DNA from: JAVVHH01 sp965276815
GTDB lineage: Bacteria > Pseudomonadota > Alphaproteobacteria > Acetobacterales > Acetobacteraceae
NCBI GenBank assembly: GCA_965276815.1
Contig: CBDIBE010000007.1
Coordinates: 310,001-374,000 of the forward strand
Direction: 5' to 3'
Length of the DNA stretch: 64,000 nt
The notes beneath the pieces were generated by a model. The model saw only the letters and a program-made list of their open reading frames with translations. It searched no databases and was not told the origin of the DNA. The translations under genes were made by a program, and so were the position numbers. This document shows, piece by piece, positions 26,335 through 35,999 of this stretch (the stretch's first letter is position 1; each line of letters begins with the position of its first letter).

Positions 26335-27400
26335 GCCATAGGAGCGGGATCAACCACGGGCTGTTGAGTTTCATTAAGAACTGACCCACTTCGGGGCGGG
26401 ATTTCCATCGAGAATTGACCCATGTTTTGACCGTGCCCTGGCTGTTTTCAGCGGGGGTCACGGGAGTGATAGACATGGAGTTACTGAGTGTGATCCGCCG
26501 CTGGGCACTACGGGACCAGCTTTCGATACGTGAGATTGGTCGCAGGACTGGGCTGTGGGGAAACACGATCCGCAAATACTTGCGCGCGGATTTGGTGGAA
26601 CCGGCGTTCAAGCTGCCGGAGCGGCCCAGCAAGCTGGACGCATTGGCTGCGAAGCTGTCGGCCTGGCTCAAGCTGGAGAGCGGCAAGTCGCGCAAGCAAA
26701 GGCGGACGGTCAAGCCGTTGCATGCGGACCTGGTGGCACTCGGGTTTGAGGGGTCCGACGGCCGCGTTGCGGCGTTTGCCCGCAGCTGGAAGGAGCATCG
26801 GCAGCGGGAGCAGCAGACAGCCGGCCGCGGCACTTTCGTTGCCCTGGTATTTCAACCGGGCGAGGCGTTCCCGTTCGACTGGAGCGAGGATTGGGCGGTC
26901 ATCGGCGGTGAGCGGGTGAAGCTGCAAGCGGCGCATTTCTTTGCTACAGCCGCGCCTTGCTCGTGCGCGCCGATCCGCTGCAGACGCACGAGATGCTGTT
27001 CGACGCGCATTCTCATGCGTTCCGGGTGCTCGGTGGCGTGCCGCGGCGCGGCATCTACGACAACATGCGCACGGCCGTGGACCGGGTTGGCATCGGCAAA
27101 AAGCGCGACGTCAACACGCGCTTTGCCGCTATGGGCTCGCACTATCTGTTCGACACCGATTTTTGCAATCCGGCCTCCGGCCGGGAGAAGGGGCAGGTCG
27201 AGAAGAACGTCCAGGACGCGCGTCGCCGGCTGTGGCAGGCGATGCCGCGGTTCGCGACGCTTACCGAACTGAACGACTGGCTGGAGCAGCGATGTCAGGC
27301 GTCATGGCGGCAGATTCCACACGCCAGCCAGGAGGAGGCAGTGATCCTCCCTCGCATTGGTTGACACCTTTGATACGCTCCTGAGGAGCGGGAAAGGTGG

Positions 27401-27730
27401 ATGATGACGAAAACGAGGCGGGAATTTGCGCCGGATTTCAAGCGCGAGGCGGTGTCGCTGCTCGAGAGCAGTGGCCGGCCGCTGACACAGGTGGCGAGCG
27501 AACTGGGCATCCAGCCCTCGATGCTGCGCGCCTGGCGGGCAACGATCCGGGGGCTTGAGACGCGATCGCGGCCAGGGCAGCGCCCGGATGCGAGGATGGC
27601 TCCGTCTGGACCTTCGCCGGCGGATCTCGCGTCGCAGAACGCTAAGCTGAAACGCGAACTCGACCGCACGCGCATGGAGCGCGACGTGCTAAAAAAAGCC
27701 ATCGGCATCTTCGCGGAGGTGCCGAGATGA
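27401..27730 (+). CDS. IS3-family OrfA
   Basis: A 109-aa OrfA with an HTH_Tnp1 fold (RREFAPDFKREAVSLLESSG, TQVASELGIQPSMLRAWR) and a C-terminal leucine-zipper-like region (QNAKLKRELDRTRMERDVLKKAIGIF). The stop overlaps the orfB start in ATGA. An AAAAAAG run precedes the end of the gene, a suitable place for frameshifting to make the OrfAB fusion. Confidence 0.85.
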   Translation: MMTKTRREFAPDFKREAVSLLESSGRPLTQVASELGIQPSMLRAWRATIRGLETRSRPGQRPDARMAPSGPSPADLASQNAKLKRELDRTRMERDVLKKAIGIFAEVPR

Positions 27731-28566
27731 GGTTTGCCTTCATCGAGCAGCATGTCGGCACCTTCCCGGTGCGCCTCATGTGCCGCGTGCTCGACGTGTC
27801 GCCGAGCGGCTTCTACGCATGGCGAGGGCGGCCCGAGAGCGCGCGGGCAATCGGCAATCGCCAGTTGCTCGACGATGTGCGGTGGCTGCAATTCCAACAC
27901 CAAGGCCGCTACGGCAGCCCGAGAATGCACGCGGCGTTGCGGGCGCAAGGCCGCAGCTGCAGTCGAGGCCGCATTGAGCGATTGATGCGCCGGCATGGCA
28001 TTCGCGCGCTGGCGGGTCGCCGGTTCCGGCCGTGCACGACCGACAGCCGCTACTTTCTCCCGGTTGCCCCGAACTTGCTCGCGCAACGGTTCGTCTCGCC
28101 CGCGCCTGGCCGGATTTGGGTGGCTGACATCACCTACATCGCGACCGGCGACGGCTGGCTGTATCTCGCGGCCATCCTGGAGCTGGCAACGCGCAAGATC
28201 GTCGGCTGGTCGATGCGCGACCACATGCGCACCGAGCTGACGCTCGCGGCCCTGTTGATGGCCGCCCAGCGACAGCGGCCCGCGCCGGGCCTCATTCATC
28301 ATTCCGACCGCGCGTCGCAATTGGCGGCTGGCGCCTACGTCGAGCAACTCGCGGCGATCGGCGCCGTCGCGTCGATGAGCCGGACGGCGTGTTGCTATGA
28401 CAACGCGCCGATGGAAAGCTTCTTCCACACGCTCAAGGTCGAACTCGTTCGGCAGCGACGCTGGGGTAGTCACGACGAGGCCCGCCGCGACTTGTTCGCC
28501 TACATCGAGCGCTACTACAATCGCCAACGTATTCACTCCGCCCTTGGCTATCTCACCCCAGAATAG
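27727..28566 (+). CDS. IS3-family OrfB transposase
   Basis: A 279-aa rve-type transposase. DDE positions are visible as Asp in VADITYIATG, Asp in HHSDRASQ and Glu in APMESFFHTLKVE. The TAG at 28564 replaces what looks like the Gln codon of a longer family C-terminus (LTPEQAERIAS), because codons for AERIAS and a TAA follow directly. The loss of seven residues may be tolerated. HSDRASQ differs from the usual HSDRGSQ. Confidence 0.8.
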   Translation: MRFAFIEQHVGTFPVRLMCRVLDVSPSGFYAWRGRPESARAIGNRQLLDDVRWLQFQHQGRYGSPRMHAALRAQGRSCSRGRIERLMRRHGIRALAGRRFRPCTTDSRYFLPVAPNLLAQRFVSPAPGRIWVADITYIATGDGWLYLAAILELATRKIVGWSMRDHMRTELTLAALLMAAQRQRPAPGLIHHSDRASQLAAGAYVEQLAAIGAVASMSRTACCYDNAPMESFFHTLKVELVRQRRWGSHDEARRDLFAYIERYYNRQRIHSALGYLTPE

Positions 28567-28822
28567 GCAGAACGCATCGCAAGCTAAACCCGTGTCCACG
28601 CAAACGGGGGAAGATCAGCAGTGTTGTGCGCCGTCGAGCTGGCGCTGAGCGACGGAGCGCCGACAAAGACGCACGTCTTGAACCTTCTGCACCGGCTGAT
28701 CGACGGCAAATCCACGTCGACAGGCGCCATCGAGACGCCTCAGGCCCTCGCCCTGAACCGTGAGCCGCGGGCCGATGTCGAGCGCTACGATGCCCTGCGC
28801 GACAAGCTGCAGGAGGCGCGCC

Positions 28823-29612
28823 ATGCGTCATGATCCGGCCGGGGCGGCGATTGTCGTCATGCGGCGCCGCCTGAAGATGTATGGCATGGCGCAGGCCGCG
28901 GGCGAACTGATGGAACAAGGCGCGCCGGCCTACGATTCTGCCGTGCCCATTGTCTCGCAATTGCTCAAAGCCGAAGCTGCTGAGCGCGAAGTTCGCTCGG
29001 TTGCGTATCAGATCAAAGCGGCACGCTTCCCCGTGTACAAGGATCTGAGCGGTTTTAATTTGAGTCGAGCGAAGCCAACGAGGCGCTGGTGCGCCAGCTT
29101 CACCGGTGCGAGTTTATTGAAACGCTGACAATGTGGTCCTTGTCGGCGGTCCGGGCACCGGCAAGAGCCACATTGCCACAGCGCTGGGCGTGCAGGCCGT
29201 TGAACACCATCGCAAGAAGGTCCGGTTCTATGCGACCGTCGATCTGGTCAATGCGCTGGAGCAAGAGAACGCCCAGGGCCGGTCCGGCCAGATCGCCGAT
29301 CGGCTGATCCGGTGCGACCTCGTGATCCTCGATGAACTGGGGTATTTGCCGTTCAGCTCCTCGGGCGGGGCATTGCTGTTCCATCTGCTGAGCAAGCTGT
29401 ACGAGAAGGCCTCCGTCGCCATCACCACCAATCTGAGCTTCAGCGAATGGGCCGGCGTGTTCGGCGATGCCAAGATGACGACGGCCATGCTCGACCGCCT
29501 CACGCATCATTGCCACATCGTGGAGACCGGCAACGACAGCTTCCGCTTCAAAGCCAGCGCTGCCGCCACCAAGGGCCGAAAAGAGAAGGCGAGAAACTTG
29601 ACCTCAACATGA
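28823..29612 (+). pseudogene. IstB ATPase with two frameshifts
   Basis: It starts MRHDPAGAAIVVMRRRLKMYGM, 11 nt inside the end of istA. The frame is lost after KDLSGFN, the following EANEALVRQLHRCEFIET lies in a second frame, and NVVLVGGPGTGKSHIATALG (Walker A) onward lies in a third. Walker B VILDELGYLPFSSSGG and the sensor ITTNLSFSEWAGVFGD are intact. No full-length IstB can be produced without corrections. Confidence 0.75.
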
Positions 29613-29884
29613 CCCGCAAACCATCAATTCACCCAGGTCACTTCTCAGTGGAAAACCCGGGTCAGTTCCGCGTGGAAATCAACAGTTGACCGCTGGCGGA
29701 CGTTGGCCGAGACGCCAGCTCCTGCTACAGCGCTTGAACTCGCAGCCTCAAACCAGCACATATCGACCCGCCGGAGATCAACCGCTCAGGCAATTCCACA
29801 CAAATCGCGACGGCACCCTGAAGCAGCTATGTTCGGGCTCTCGGCAGAATCGCGTTCGGCGCCGACATGTAGCTACGTTGCAGG

Positions 29885-31042
29885 TCATCGGGCGAAACGC
29901 GGGATTGATTGCGCGGCAAGTTGCACAGGAACAGACTTGGGTCGTCGAATGCGGGCGCGGACCCGGGTAAGTAAGGGTTCGACGCACCAGTCCATCCCAA
30001 CCGCCAGCAATAACGCGGCCCCGGTTGCGACCAGCAGGCGGGGGATACCAGGCACCGGCCAGAGCGACGCAGCAAGAGTGCCTACGACGTAGTGGTTCAG
30101 ATACAAGGGGTAGCTGAGCCCACCGATTGCTTGGTCCAAACGCCGAAGTGGGCTACTCAGCCGGGTTACAGCCGAGAGAAGCGCAATAAGACCGAGTAGA
30201 GCAGCGAGGATCAGGGCGCTCGTAAGCTCGAATCCTGGCTCAGCGTCCTGTACCAGTTGCCGGAAGGCCGCAATCAGACTCACCCCAAGCAGAACTACCA
30301 GTGCCGGCCGATACCCCTGATTACTCAACAAAAGATAGAACGTTACGCCGCAGCCGAAGTAGCCGGCAAATTCGAACGCGCCGCCATCGGGCCAGAAGAG
30401 CGGGTAGATGCAGCAGATAGCCCCCAGTAAGAGTGCGGGCGCGGACGAAGCGTGCTTCAAAATTCCCAAGGCTATCGCAACTGTAATATAGAACAGTAGC
30501 TCGACCCGGATGGTCCAAATGTATCGAATAAGTAGGTAGTCAGGCTGGAGCCCAAAGAGCCGCGTCCCGGGCAGGAGCGCCAGCGTATTCACCAGCAGGC
30601 CGTGCCAGCCGAGATTGGCGGCTGTCACGTGCTCGCCTTCCAGAGGCTGCAGCACACCGGCCGTGTTGAGCATGGTCTGTAACAAAAGAGAAAGAAGAAT
30701 GGCTGCAAATAGCGGGGGAACAATGCGCAACAGGCGGTTTGAGGCAAAAGCGAGTGGCCGACCGGAATAGAAGGTGACAGCCGCCTCAGCGATCACGAAT
30801 CCTGAGAGAACAAAGAACACGACCACCGCTAGACGGCCGAGATCGATTTGGCGGAGCGCGGCCGCGAGGTCCGGGCCGGCGAGATGGATCCCGAAATGAT
30901 GTAGCATCACCAGTCCGGCTAATGTCGTCCTCAGAATTCCAAACGGCCGGTAGGAGCTCGACTCCGCCCGGGGTTGCACCGGATTTGAGAACGCGATTGC
31001 GTCGGCGTCTTTTCCCTGCAGCACAGCTTGTGCAGTCATCAC
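29885..31042 (-). CDS. Acyltransferase-3 family exopolysaccharide O-acyltransferase
   Basis: A 385-aa integral membrane protein with about ten transmembrane helices. The acyltransferase_3 hallmark is present: LVMLHHFGIHL near the N-terminus (candidate catalytic His), VVFFVLSGFVI, and RLLRIVPPLF. Such enzymes transfer acetyl or succinyl groups onto polysaccharide precursors in the membrane. It is the last gene of the exopolysaccharide operon and overlaps the methyltransferase by 4 nt, so it probably decorates the repeat unit. The end lies 200 bp from IS21. Confidence 0.87.
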   Translation of the reverse strand: MMTAQAVLQGKDADAIAFSNPVQPRAESSSYRPFGILRTTLAGLVMLHHFGIHLAGPDLAAALRQIDLGRLAVVVFFVLSGFVIAEAAVTFYSGRPLAFASNRLLRIVPPLFAAILLSLLLQTMLNTAGVLQPLEGEHVTAANLGWHGLLVNTLALLPGTRLFGLQPDYLLIRYIWTIRVELLFYITVAIALGILKHASSAPALLLGAICCIYPLFWPDGGAFEFAGYFGCGVTFYLLLSNQGYRPALVVLLGVSLIAAFRQLVQDAEPGFELTSALILAALLGLIALLSAVTRLSSPLRRLDQAIGGLSYPLYLNHYVVGTLAASLWPVPGIPRLLVATGAALLLAVGMDWCVEPLLTRVRARIRRPKSVPVQLAAQSIPRFAR

Positions 31043-32004
31043 TGCGCTCCGCAGTAGGCACGCACGGCGTCAGCCGGCCGCAGTGCGGTTTCGGAGCGCC
31101 GGCCGAGGAACCAAAGCCCACACGCGCCATCGGAGGCGTTAGGGCGGGCGATCAGTGGATCCAGGAACCGCAACCAAAACACGGAGGCTGCCGCCAGCCA
31201 GCCGGCTTTTGAGCTTCGAAACAGGCCGTAGAAGAGGTAGCGGATCGACCAAATAAGCGCGGTCGCCGGCCCACCGGTCACACCTCCGTCGATCCTTTCG
31301 AAACGGCGGAAGAGCCAGCGATGTCCGGATTCGGTAAATCGCGTGAAGTCGTAGGCGCCCTCGTGGACAGGCTGCATGAACGGCGTGCCTGCGAACACGA
31401 TCCCGCCTGGACGCAGCACGCGGTGGATCTCGGATACGACGGTCGCTGGGTCGAGCACGTGCTCAAGCACAGCTTGGATCCAGACGGCATCAAACACCCC
31501 GTCGCGGAAGGGTATCTGATGCGCGTCCGCAAGCAATTGCACGTGCCGGGAGGCGTAAACGTCGAAGGCGAGCACGTCGACTCTCGGATCAGCATAGAGG
31601 AGCCCGGCACCGGAGCCGATCGTCCCTCCGCCGACAACAAGGATGCGCGGCCGGTAATCGCACGCCGCAAGTTCACGCAGGAGCACCTTGGCCGCATGCG
31701 CAGCAGTTTGATCTTGGCCGAAGAGTAGATCGCGAGACCACCTCCGCCAGCCTTGCAAGCGCGTTCCGAGATCACTGCCTCCACTTCCCTGTACCCATGC
31801 TTGGTCAACAACTGAGCGCTCGAAGTCAATCAGCACTGGGCGGCCGTCGAGGACTGGGAAATTGGCACGACACTCAGGATCTTGACACTCGATTTGAGAC
31901 GGCATGCGCCGCGATAGGCCAGCCGTTTTGCAAATTGGGCAACGCAATAAGCTGTCCGACAAATCGACCGGCGAGCGCTCAACTGGAAGAGTTTGTAGCT
32001 TCAT
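31039..32004 (-). CDS. SAM-dependent methyltransferase with N-terminal zinc ribbon
   Basis: A 321-aa protein. Residues 20-50 hold two Cys pairs (Cys22, Cys25, Cys40, Cys45), a Trm112-like zinc ribbon. A class I methyltransferase follows: motif I ILVVGGGTIGSG at about 120, the acidic end of strand 2 (VLAFDV), DAVWIQAVLEHVLDP and RVLRPGGIVFAGTPF. A helical C-terminus (SIRYLFYGLF, WLAAASVFWLRFLDPL) could associate with the membrane. It overlaps both neighbours by 4 nt. Likely methylates a sugar of the exopolysaccharide repeat or its carrier-linked precursor. Confidence 0.83.
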   Translation of the reverse strand: MKLQTLPVERSPVDLSDSLLRCPICKTAGLSRRMPSQIECQDPECRANFPVLDGRPVLIDFERSVVDQAWVQGSGGSDLGTRLQGWRRWSRDLLFGQDQTAAHAAKVLLRELAACDYRPRILVVGGGTIGSGAGLLYADPRVDVLAFDVYASRHVQLLADAHQIPFRDGVFDAVWIQAVLEHVLDPATVVSEIHRVLRPGGIVFAGTPFMQPVHEGAYDFTRFTESGHRWLFRRFERIDGGVTGGPATALIWSIRYLFYGLFRSSKAGWLAAASVFWLRFLDPLIARPNASDGACGLWFLGRRSETALRPADAVRAYCGAQ

Positions 32005-33098
32005 GGCAGCGAAGCTCCAAAAGCCAAAGTCATGTCTCCAGTATTTCGGGTTGTGCCGATTCCGGGACGGAAGGTGCGCAGCAAGGACAGGAGTCGAGCG
32101 TCGTGCGTTACCGCATAATAGGGCTCAGCCCAGGACAGCGATGCTTTGGAAGGCCAGCCCTGTAAATCCGTGGTATCCTGCGGATACCCTGCCCTCTGGT
32201 CCATGATCGACGGGTCCTGCAGGGAGCGGATCAGCAAATCTCCCAGGCGCAAAAGTGCGCTATCGTGCACATGCCACAGGTCGACGCCGTTACGCGTCGC
32301 AAATGTGGCGGCCAGGACCAATGCCTGCATCGCAAAGGCATGATAGCCGAGCGCCTTTTCGCGCCTAGCCAGCTCGCGCGGGAGCGTGCCGTCCGACTGG
32401 ATTTCGGCCAATCCGTCCAGCGCAGCGGCGATCCCCCAGTCGAAAAGTCCCCGGTCATTGGTTATGGCGGCGGCGGACACGGCGGAGACAGCTGCCCAAT
32501 AAAGATGGTTGTTCCGATCCGGGCCGTTTCGAAAATCCTGGTTTACGCGCTGTCCCAACTGAGCAAACCAGGACGTCACGCGCGCTTTCGCGTCCTGATC
32601 CAGACCCGGTGCGTCCCGCACGGTTAGCCAAGCGATTGCCAGATCCGCTTGCGTCCAGTTGCGTAAATATCGTCCTTGTTGATTGACCTGCCCGAGCAGC
32701 GCGCCCGCTTTGGCCCAGCCGTCCAACCATGCCAGGACACATTGCGCGCGCACCGGATCGGCGGGCCGGCTGCGCATGTAGTCGTCCGCAGTACGCACGA
32801 CATAGGCCATGTAGTCGTTTACCGGCTTGGCCAATGCGGCGTCGCGTGCCCGTGCGGTCTCGTCCACGACAGAGTTACCAGTACCCGGACGGTAAAATAC
32901 CTCGCCGGACACGTCCACGACAGGCGCGGGTACGGCGCGGCAGGCGATTGGCAGCATCGTGCGGCCCTGCGCCTCCCGGCGGGTGACCACGTCATAAGGG
33001 CCTACAATACCCTGCGGCTTCGGCGCCGCTCCGACAAGAGTGAGCGGCGCGAGCAGCAGGGCCGCGGTCCAAGGCCGGGCAGCCGGACCGCGCTTCAC
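32001..33098 (-). CDS. PL5-like (alginate-lyase family) polysaccharide lyase
   Basis: About 365 aa, exported. The GTG at 33098 is used because it overlaps the Wzz stop codon (GTGA), and the signal peptide ARPWTAALLLAPLTLVGAA follows. AlgL-family motifs are clear: CVLAWLDGWAKAGALLG, LAIAWLTVR, the active-site RNNHLYWAA, and DGTLPRELARREKALGYHAFAMQAL containing the second catalytic region. Such enzymes cut uronate-containing chains by beta-elimination in the periplasm. Inside an export operon it may trim or clear chains during assembly. It also hints that the polymer contains uronic acid. Confidence 0.85.
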   Translation of the reverse strand: MKRGPAARPWTAALLLAPLTLVGAAPKPQGIVGPYDVVTRREAQGRTMLPIACRAVPAPVVDVSGEVFYRPGTGNSVVDETARARDAALAKPVNDYMAYVVRTADDYMRSRPADPVRAQCVLAWLDGWAKAGALLGQVNQQGRYLRNWTQADLAIAWLTVRDAPGLDQDAKARVTSWFAQLGQRVNQDFRNGPDRNNHLYWAAVSAVSAAAITNDRGLFDWGIAAALDGLAEIQSDGTLPRELARREKALGYHAFAMQALVLAATFATRNGVDLWHVHDSALLRLGDLLIRSLQDPSIMDQRAGYPQDTTDLQGWPSKASLSWAEPYYAVTHDARLLSLLRTFRPGIGTTRNTGDMTLAFGASLP

Positions 33099-34501
33099 GC
33101 GAGGCCACGCGGCCGACGGCCCAGACTGTCCAACCAAGCCAACAGGCTGGCAAATATTCCGCCGAGTAGCACGCCCGAGGCTCCGACGATCAGCCTGGTT
33201 AGAGTTTCCTTGAACGGTACGCGGGGCGCCTGGACGACCTCGACGTTCGGCTTGTTCGTCTCCATCATCAAGTCATGGGCACGGGTTTCGTTAACGCGCT
33301 TGCCGGCCTGGAAGAACGCATCTTCGGCCAGTTTATCCTCACGTTGCAGCTGCTCGAGCTGCTCACGGCCAGCTTCAAGCTGCGCGACTTGGGTGTCGAG
33401 CGCGTTGATCTGGTCGTCAAGCGTCGCCGCACGAACCGTGCTTGCAGCGAGGCTGGCCTGAGCTTGTTTGAGAGAGCCTTCCGTCGAGTCATAGGAGGCG
33501 GGGCGGCCCGTTGAAAGCCGAACGGTCTGTTGACGTCCGTAACGGCCTACAAGGGACTTGGTTGTGTCAATCTGACGGTGCAGGTCATCCAGTTGAGGTG
33601 CGCCGTCACGGAATGCCAATGTCATTTCGCCTTCATGGAGTTCGAGCTTGGCTAGTGCTTCACGAACGTCCCGGGCTGCGTCGCTTTCGGACGACTCTGC
33701 TCGTAACGGTACCGACCGCCCAATCGCTTTGAGCGCGTCGGTGAGCGAGGCGGCTTCGGCCGTAAGCGCCGCGACGTCTGATTGAGCCTTATCCCGGGCC
33801 TTTGCCAGCTCGAGCCGCTCGTCCGCATAATGGGCCATCTGGATGTCGAAGTTTGTAATCTGATGGTTTTTCTTGAATTGCTGTAGACGCGTGGCCGTCT
33901 GGTCGAGCGCAATGCGGGTGGCGGAAAGGCCGTTCGATACGGCATTACCTACGCTGTATTCAAAATGAGCTCGGCGTCGCTCGATGTAGTCGGCCAGCAC
34001 TCGATCCAGCACGGCCGCGGCGAGCTCCGGGTCGTGGTTGGTGAAGGAAACCGAAAGCAGAGTCGAATCTTTCACTGGCAGCACTGACAAATTCTTGCCA
34101 AAGGCCAAAATGGCACGCTCACGAGCGTTCGCCGCAGATATGGGATCGTCTGGATCAATCTTGGCTGCGATGTCCGGATAGATCTTGGCCAAGCCCAACT
34201 CGTCAATGACCTGGGCCGCGAGTTCCGGCGCAGTCAGCATTGCCGTTTCGCTCGCCACCATTTCTTTGCGTTCCATGAATACGGACGTCGTAGCCGGGTC
34301 GGCGTTGACCAGGTACTCAGCGCCGAGACGTACCATCAGCACGGAGTTCGATTTGTAGGAAGGCGCCATGTACTGGGCGGCCCCGATGCCGAGAGCTGAC
34401 ATCCCAAGAAACACGGGGATCATGCGGCGTGTATTCCGCCGCAGGTTCGCGCGCAGCGCGCTCCAGGGCGTGGGAAACGCACTGATTGCAAGGTCAGACA
34501 T
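33095..34501 (-). CDS. Wzz/GumC-type polysaccharide co-polymerase
   Basis: A 468-aa inner-membrane protein with the Wzz fold. TM1 is near residues 27-46 (MIPVFLGMSALGIGAAQYM), a long periplasmic coiled-coil occupies roughly 190-400, and TM2 is near the C-terminus (LIVGASGVLLGGIFASLLAW). The PNVEVVQAPRVPFKETLTR segment before TM2 is the family's Pro-rich motif. There is no cytoplasmic tyrosine-kinase domain and no separate kinase gene in the operon, unlike Wzc. It controls chain length and links polymerase to the Wza-like channel encoded upstream. Confidence 0.88.
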   Translation of the reverse strand: MSDLAISAFPTPWSALRANLRRNTRRMIPVFLGMSALGIGAAQYMAPSYKSNSVLMVRLGAEYLVNADPATTSVFMERKEMVASETAMLTAPELAAQVIDELGLAKIYPDIAAKIDPDDPISAANARERAILAFGKNLSVLPVKDSTLLSVSFTNHDPELAAAVLDRVLADYIERRRAHFEYSVGNAVSNGLSATRIALDQTATRLQQFKKNHQITNFDIQMAHYADERLELAKARDKAQSDVAALTAEAASLTDALKAIGRSVPLRAESSESDAARDVREALAKLELHEGEMTLAFRDGAPQLDDLHRQIDTTKSLVGRYGRQQTVRLSTGRPASYDSTEGSLKQAQASLAASTVRAATLDDQINALDTQVAQLEAGREQLEQLQREDKLAEDAFFQAGKRVNETRAHDLMMETNKPNVEVVQAPRVPFKETLTRLIVGASGVLLGGIFASLLAWLDSLGRRPRGLA

Positions 34502-34537
34502 GAGCTTTCCTTTTCCTTTTCGGCTGTTGCGCGGGGA

Positions 34538-35248
34538 TTACATTCCCAGACCGGCGCCAACATTGATGGGTAAGTTGTCGCGGAATGCATGTTTCATGAA
34601 CAGATTGACCTCGGCCAGCCCGGAGCGGGGGACGAAGACGTGGTCCCGCGGCTGAAGGGTGATGTCCTGGCTCATGTCCCTCCCGCTGGAGATGTTGGCC
34701 ACATCGATCCGGTACGCGTGTGGCTGACCGCTCGCGTCCCGCCGAAACAACAACACCTGGTCGGCGTCGGCCGAGTCTTTGAACCCGCCAGCCGCGGTAA
34801 TCGCTCCCGAAATCGTGGTTCCGGGCTCGAGCGGAATGCTACCGGCACGGGCGACCTCGCCCCCGACCAAGATTCGCTGCGACCCATCGTCTTTTAACGT
34901 CAGGACGACATCGGGCCGTTGCAGGTAGGCCCCATACTGGCGTGCAAGCAACTGCGAGAGCGCCTCTGTCGTACGTCCAGCGGCCAAGACCGAACCGACC
35001 ATCGGCAACGCGATCCGACCGTCAGGCTGCACCTGCACGAGTTGGTCGAAAGACGGGTTGTAGGTTAGGTGAACCGAAAGCTGGTCCCCGCTTCCGATGA
35101 CGTATTGGTCGCGCGGATAGTAGGCAGTGGCAGCAAGGTCACTTGCGCTGCCGACTGAGGGACTTTGACTGCAGGCGGAGACCAAAAGCGTCAACACTGT
35201 GGCTGAGCTGGCGACGGCCTTGCGTATTTTGCGTACAGTGAAGGGCAT
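34538..35248 (-). CDS. Wza/GumB-type polysaccharide export lipoprotein
   Basis: A 236-aa outer-membrane export protein. The lipobox LLVSAC puts the lipidated Cys at residue 26. Poly_export (YVIGSGDQLSVHLTYNPSFDQLVQVQPDGRIALPMVG) and one SLBB domain (ILVGGEVARAGSIPLEPGTTISGAITAAGGF) follow. The length fits the shorter GumB-type proteins rather than E. coli Wza. It starts at an ATG after a 108-bp gap with no obvious terminator, so it may have its own promoter. Confidence 0.9.
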   Translation of the reverse strand: MPFTVRKIRKAVASSATVLTLLVSACSQSPSVGSASDLAATAYYPRDQYVIGSGDQLSVHLTYNPSFDQLVQVQPDGRIALPMVGSVLAAGRTTEALSQLLARQYGAYLQRPDVVLTLKDDGSQRILVGGEVARAGSIPLEPGTTISGAITAAGGFKDSADADQVLLFRRDASGQPHAYRIDVANISSGRDMSQDITLQPRDHVFVPRSGLAEVNLFMKHAFRDNLPINVGAGLGM

Positions 35249-35356
35249 TGATCCATCTCCTGTGGATATGATCAGACTACCTGGATAAAGTGAAGAGGAT
35301 CTTAAAAGGAGAAGAGATACCGGGTCTTATTTAATGGATGGTTCTTTGAGGTTGTC

Positions 35357-35995
35357 TCAATATGCCGCGTCGTCCCCGATTGCGGTCCGCGCAGTGGCTA
35401 TGCAGATCGATATGTCCTTGTTGAGCGACCATCCTGAGATGTACTCCAAGTCGCGCGTCACCCGTTCGCGCATCTTTTCGAGCGTCTCAGTCTCCCCTCG
35501 CAGTCCAGAGATTTGGGCCAGGCCGGTCATTCCCGGTCGAGCATTTAGCCTGTCATAATAACGATCAATCTGATTGCTGAATTGGCTGCTCAGTTGAGGC
35601 ACGTGGGGACGGGGACCCACGATCGACATGTCGCCGGTGAGGACGTTCAGGATTTGTGGAAGTTCATCGATACTGGACTTGCGTAGGAATCCGCCCAGCC
35701 GGGTGACGCGCGGATCGCGCTGGCGCGCCTGATGGAAGCTGGAGCTTTTGTCGGGAACAGAAATCATCGTCCGGAACTTGAATATTTTGAAGATTTTGTG
35801 GCGATAGCCTTCGCGTTTTTGCAAGAACAATACACGGCCATCGCTATCTCGCCAGACCGCGTAAGAAACGATGAGAAGGAGTGGGGCAAGTAGGATCAGC
35901 GCTGCAAGCGCAACGGTAATGTCAAACAAACGCTTAGCGCAACGGGCGAAAGACGAGAGTTCCGGTTCGTGGACGCGTGTGTTGATGTTGCTCAT
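35357..35995 (-). CDS. Priming sugar-phosphate transferase (ExoY/WcaJ type)
   Basis: A 212-aa polyprenyl-phosphate hexose-1-phosphate transferase that loads the first sugar on undecaprenyl phosphate. One hydrophobic re-entrant helix lies at about 25-48. The conserved core reads VLFLQKREGY, FKIFKFRTM, RVTRLGGFLRKSSIDELPQ, NVLTGDMSIVGPRPH, RPGMTGLAQ. The long N-terminal membrane domain of WcaJ is absent, making it ExoY-like. It is 4 nt from the stop codon of the preceding glycosyltransferase. Confidence 0.9.
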   Translation of the reverse strand: MSNINTRVHEPELSSFARCAKRLFDITVALAALILLAPLLLIVSYAVWRDSDGRVLFLQKREGYRHKIFKIFKFRTMISVPDKSSSFHQARQRDPRVTRLGGFLRKSSIDELPQILNVLTGDMSIVGPRPHVPQLSSQFSNQIDRYYDRLNARPGMTGLAQISGLRGETETLEKMRERVTRDLEYISGWSLNKDISICIATARTAIGDDAAY

Positions 35996-35999
35996 CTGT

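Larger units (their letters stand above)
27355..28615 (+). mobile_element. IS3-family element inside istA
   Basis: The approximate limits come from where istA sequence stops and resumes. The orfA/orfB pair is complete, with a short TGACACC / GGACACG end similarity. The exact terminal repeats and target duplication could not be fixed, consistent with a deletion at one junction. Confidence 0.6.
26475..28833 (+). pseudogene. IstA transposase, frameshifted and split by IS3
   Basis: The 5' part (ATG at 26475) has the HTH QLSIREIGRRTGLWGNTIRKY and the start of the DDE domain (FDWSEDWAVIGGERV). It shifts frame near 26945 and resumes with CYSRALLVRADPLQTHEM, VPRRGIYDNMRTAVD and GREKGQVEKNVQDARR up to RQIPH. 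After the IS3 insertion only the extreme C-terminus returns (VLCAVELALSDGAPTKTHVLNLLHRLIDGK). Roughly 150 residues between these parts are missing, so the IS3 event was accompanied by a deletion. Confidence 0.78.
26361..29685 (+). mobile_element. IS21-family element carrying an IS3 insertion
   Basis: The left end is CTGTTGAGTTTCATT (26361 on). The right end, read inward from 29685, is CTGTTGATTTCC. Sub-terminal repeats of the type AGAACTGACCC / AGAATTGACCC occur at the left and GGAACTGACCC / AGAAGTGACC at the right, the multiple binding sites usual in IS21. It contains istA and istB, both damaged, with an IS3 element inside istA. No target duplication was seen. Confidence 0.78.
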
